A stretch of DNA of 64,000 nucleotides from Bacteroidota bacterium (GTDB lineage Bacteria; Bacteroidota; Bacteroidia; B-17B0; Aurantibacillaceae): the NCBI GenBank assembly GCA_021323535.1, contig JAJONO010000032.1, positions 1 to 64,000 on the forward strand, read 5' to 3'. Within the stretch, counting starts at the first letter, position 1. Every line of letters starts with the position of its first letter. A program made the position numbers and the translations under genes. Of this stretch, positions 61,752 to 64,000 are shown piece after piece. The notes beneath the pieces are model-generated. The model was not told the DNA's origin. It was given only the letters and a program-made list of their open reading frames with translations, and ran no database searches.

Positions 61752-61797
61752 TTGTTTGTTTAATTGGCAGAAAATGCGAAATTACAAAAAAAACGCA

Positions 61798-61975
61798 AGA
61801 AGCCATCTCGAAAATAAGCACCAGAGCTTTTTCATCCCGATAGCTATCGGGATTGATTCAGACGAGGCGCTTTTCGAAGTCAATAGCTCAGCGATCTCTT
61901 GACAAGAAACGCAACGAAGTATGAATGAAAAAGACGACGCAAAACAGACCGGTAATTATTTTTGAGATGGTTTCT
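61798..61975. repeat. 178-bp inverted-repeat element with central palindrome
   Basis: The ends are inverted copies: AGAAGCCATCTCGAAAATAA plus GCACC (61798-61822) against GGTAATTATTTTTGAGATGG plus TTTCT (61951-61975), 21 of 25 bases complementary. Inside the left arm is an exact palindrome TCCCGATAGCTATCGGGA (61835-61852). A second partial pair is CTTTTTCAT with ATGAATGAAAAAG. No coding frame. It fits a MITE-like or structured repeat; it separates the aminotransferase and thioesterase genes. Confidence 0.7.
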
Positions 61976-61979
61976 AACA

Positions 61980-62393
61980 CTATTTACTAAAAAACGGGGC
62001 CAGCGCAGTGGCAAACCAGTCGGGAATAGCTGCTACTTTGTTAGTGGATTTCTGAATGTAAACCAGTGTTACTTTACCGGTGTTGAGTAACTCTCCGTTT
62101 GAATTATAGCACTCGTAATCGAAGTTAAGTTTTACACCTTTTGGCATTTCTTTAATGCTGGTAACAACAGTAATTTCATCATCGTAAAAGGCGGGTTTTT
62201 TATAGCTGATGCAATAATCCACAACCGGCATTAGTATTCCGCGCGCTTCCACTTCTTTATAACTGAAACCAATGAGACGCATGGCTTCAACACGGCCCAC
62301 TTCATAATACTGTGCATATACCCCATAATAAGCGTAACCCATCTGATCGGTTTCACCATAACGTACACGGATTTTTGTTTCTGCTTTGATCAT
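61980..62393 (-). CDS. YbgC-type acyl-CoA thioesterase
   Basis: 137 residues of the hot-dog fold. RVRYGETDQMGYAYYGVYAQYYEVGR carries the active-site aspartate (D16) and the YxxY/F loop of the 4-hydroxybenzoyl-CoA thioesterase/YbgC group. CISYKKPAFYDDEITVVTSI is the usual next strand pair. It hydrolyses acyl-CoA thioesters; in gammaproteobacteria ybgC lies with tol-pal, but not here. Its stop is five bases from the inverted-repeat element. Confidence 0.93.
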   Translation of the reverse strand: MIKAETKIRVRYGETDQMGYAYYGVYAQYYEVGRVEAMRLIGFSYKEVEARGILMPVVDYCISYKKPAFYDDEITVVTSIKEMPKGVKLNFDYECYNSNGELLNTGKVTLVYIQKSTNKVAAIPDWFATALAPFFSK

Positions 62394-62437
62394 ATTTAGT
62401 TATTAAAAAGCTAACTTTACAAATGTAATTTTATTTC

Positions 62438-63175
62438 ATGATCCGAAGGGTTCCCATATTAATTATTGTTCACATTTTATTGTTCTCATGCCACCCGCGT
62501 TATCTTAAACAGAGTGAAAAATCTGAACATTATTCTTTAAAGGAAAGCTCTGTTTCCAATGTGTTGAATGACTCTCTTTCGCGTTACAAAAAAAAAGTAG
62601 ATCAGGAAACCGGCAGGGTAATTTCTACCCTTAGTGGGGAAATTACCAAAGAAGGAAACGAAAGCACCCTGGGTAATTTTGTGTGCGATGCCTTGAATTA
62701 TAATAAAGATTTTTTTCCCGGCGAAACTGTGGATGTTGTGATCGTAAACCGGGGAGGATTAAGAGCTAATCTTCCTAAAGGAGATATTCGAGTAATCAAT
62801 ATTTTTGAACTCATGCCATTTGAGAACGAACTGGTATTGGTAACAATAAAAGGAAAGGAGCTACTGAAATTTGTGCCGCACGTGATTGAAAAAAAACATC
62901 CTTTCCTGGGTATGAAAATCAAAATAAAGAACGGTCAGTCTGAATCTGTACTTGTAGGAGACGAGCCTGTTGATGAGACTAAGAATTACAACGTACTTAC
63001 CAGCGATTATCTTGCCAACGGAGGCGACTCTTTTACTTTTTTGAGCAACCCGGTTAGCATAAAACCATCTGGTTTAAAAATAAGGGACGCTATTATAAAT
63101 TACTGCGACTTCGAAAAAAAACTGAAACAAACAATAGATCCTTATAAAGATGGAAGACTCATTATTTCAAAATAG
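62438..63175 (+). CDS. 5'-nucleotidase C-terminal domain protein (lipoprotein)
   Basis: 245 residues. Lipoprotein signal: RRVPILIIVHILLFSCHPR. Residues about 65-230 are a complete 5'-nucleotidase C-terminal (substrate-specificity) domain: STLGNFVCDALNY, VVIVNRGGLRANLPKGDI, LMPFENELVLVTIKGKELL, and YNVLTSDYLANGGDSFTFL with the stacking aromatic residue. The metallophosphatase half that normally precedes it in UshA-type enzymes is encoded by the next gene. The two overlap by 26 bp, so they are translationally linked. Confidence 0.92.
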   Translation: MIRRVPILIIVHILLFSCHPRYLKQSEKSEHYSLKESSVSNVLNDSLSRYKKKVDQETGRVISTLSGEITKEGNESTLGNFVCDALNYNKDFFPGETVDVVIVNRGGLRANLPKGDIRVINIFELMPFENELVLVTIKGKELLKFVPHVIEKKHPFLGMKIKIKNGQSESVLVGDEPVDETKNYNVLTSDYLANGGDSFTFLSNPVSIKPSGLKIRDAIINYCDFEKKLKQTIDPYKDGRLIISK

Positions 63176-64000
63176 AAGGGATTTTTTAAAATATTCTTTG
63201 GGGGTAGGGGCTACCCTTTACAGTCTTGGTTCAAAAGGAACGAATAATCTGCTTGTATCGAAGGGTTTTACGAAGCTAACTATTTTGTATACCAACGATC
63301 AGCATAGCAGAATAGAACCTTTTCCGGAAAACGATCCTAAATACGCTGGTGAAGGAGGTTTTGCGAAGAGGGCAACGCTCATTGAAAAAATAAGGAAGGA
63401 AGAAGAGAATGTTTTGTTACTTGATGCCGGGGATATTTTCCAGGGCACACCATATTTCAATTATTTTTCGGGAGAGATTGAGTATAAACTCATGAGCCTG
63501 ATGAAGTACGATGCGGTTACTTTCGGGAATCATGATTTTGATCTGGGCTGTGAAAATATCGTAAAGCAAATGCCGCATGCTTCGTTTGATTTCGTGAATT
63601 GTAATTATAATTTCAGTAACACGGCGCTGGCAGGAAATAAAAAAGTATTTCCGTATAAAGTATATAAGAAAGATAAACTGAAAATAGGTGTATTCGGAGT
63701 AGGAATTGATCTGGAAAATCTTGTGGATAAACGTTATGTAAAAGATGTGGTTTACAACGATCCTGTTTCAAATGCAAATAAATGGGCGACCGTTTTAAAG
63801 CACGACGAAAAATGCGATTACGTAATTTGTTTATCGCACCTGGGATATAAATACGACACAAATAAAATTTCGGATGTATTATTGGCATCTCAAAGTAAAA
63901 ACATTGATCTCATCATTGGCGGACATACACATACTTTTTTAAATTCTCCTGAGGAATTAAAGAATTCCATTGGAGAAAAAGTTGTTGTAACACAGGTTGG
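63150..64000 (+). CDS. 5'-nucleotidase metallophosphatase domain protein (partial, runs off the window)
   Basis: Starts at ATG 63150, 26 bp inside the preceding gene, and is open to the window edge (283 codons seen). Tat-like signal: NRRDFLKYSLGVGATLYSLG, with twin arginines. The metal-binding motifs of the UshA-type phosphoesterase follow: LYTNDQHSRIEP, LLDAGDIFQGTPYFNYFSG, FGNHDFDLG, ICLSHLGY and GGHTHTFL. It should complete the 5'-nucleotidase or 2',3'-cyclic phosphodiesterase in the periplasm. The C-terminal domain is on a separate upstream gene, so the usual domain order is reversed on the DNA. Confidence 0.93.
   Translation, partial: MEDSLFQNRRDFLKYSLGVGATLYSLGSKGTNNLLVSKGFTKLTILYTNDQHSRIEPFPENDPKYAGEGGFAKRATLIEKIRKEEENVLLLDAGDIFQGTPYFNYFSGEIEYKLMSLMKYDAVTFGNHDFDLGCENIVKQMPHASFDFVNCNYNFSNTALAGNKKVFPYKVYKKDKLKIGVFGVGIDLENLVDKRYVKDVVYNDPVSNANKWATVLKHDEKCDYVICLSHLGYKYDTNKISDVLLASQSKNIDLIIGGHTHTFLNSPEELKNSIGEKVVVTQV

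Noticed and set aside
62438-63300. Frameshift splitting a single 5'-nucleotidase gene
   Set aside because: The domain order is reversed (C-terminal domain first) and each gene has its own export signal, so they are two genes rather than a broken one.

Overview
The window is a chromosomal segment of a Bacteroidota bacterium. The evidence is: two or more secreted proteins ending in type IX secretion (T9SS) sorting domains, a PorE-like TPR/PD40/OmpA lipoprotein-type protein, an atpD-atpC pair separated from the rest of the ATP synthase operon, a DUF6691/YeeE pair, Bacteroidota-type promoters (TAnnTTTG, with TTG about 19 nt upstream), almost no Shine-Dalgarno sequences, and AT-rich intergenic DNA. 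I cannot name the genus.

Layout. 1-7.6 kb: tRNA-Leu(CAA), then a sulfur module. On the minus strand, from TauE/SafE at 6126 down to a Crp/Fnr regulator ending at 279, lie a sulfite-exporter family protein, a persulfide-dioxygenase-like metallo-beta-lactamase protein with two rhodanese domains, a secreted rhodanese, two YeeE/YedE half-transporters, an outer-membrane porin and the regulator. Divergently lie a YgaP-type membrane protein, a heavy-metal-associated-domain (HMA) protein, a thioredoxin and an unknown protein. Three promoters here carry GTAAC-N4-GTTAC-like palindromes at one identical distance from the -7 element, so the module looks like a single Crp/Fnr regulon. 7.6-20.2 kb: an accessory stretch of small stand-alone genes (ArsR-like/SRPBCC pair, two VOC proteins, AraC, hemerythrin-like, a second SRPBCC, a second Crp/Fnr, a methyltransferase, NhaA, methionine aminopeptidase, a T9SS cargo and a YdjM-type membrane hydrolase) with gene remnants between them. 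20.2-33 kb: a TPR protein, an OmpA-family protein, PRPP synthetase and ribosomal protein L25, a MORN-like protein, RecG and an M43 metalloprotease. 33-34.3 kb: a REP-associated transposase surrounded by hairpin repeats.

34.3-48.7 kb: a sensor kinase, atpC-atpD, a glycine-rich T9SS cargo, ribF, a leucine-rich-repeat protein, a PD40/SPOR-like protein, a bestrophin, and then two damaged genes side by side (a transglutaminase-like gene split by a 23-bp tandem duplication, and a ribosome recycling factor gene lacking about 37 codons with a frame change), followed by a cysteine desulfurase and glmM. 48.8-64 kb: asparagine synthetase, a CPBP protease / M61 peptidase / PorE-like operon, a MauG-type dihaem peroxidase, a nucleotide-sugar operon (aminotransferase, UDP-glucose dehydrogenase, UDP-glucuronate decarboxylase), a thioesterase, and a 5'-nucleotidase split into two genes, the second running off the window.

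Across the second half runs an unusual repeat family: tracts with a strict 7-bp period built on GTT (ATAGTTT, ATAGTCA, AAAGTTC and similar). They sit between genes at about 28.1, 35.7, 45.9 and 47.2 kb, two of them as self-complementary hairpins, and one tract lies in frame inside asnB. The most testable points are the sulfur regulon with its NtcA-like operator, the heptad family, the REP/transposase cluster, and the broken frr.
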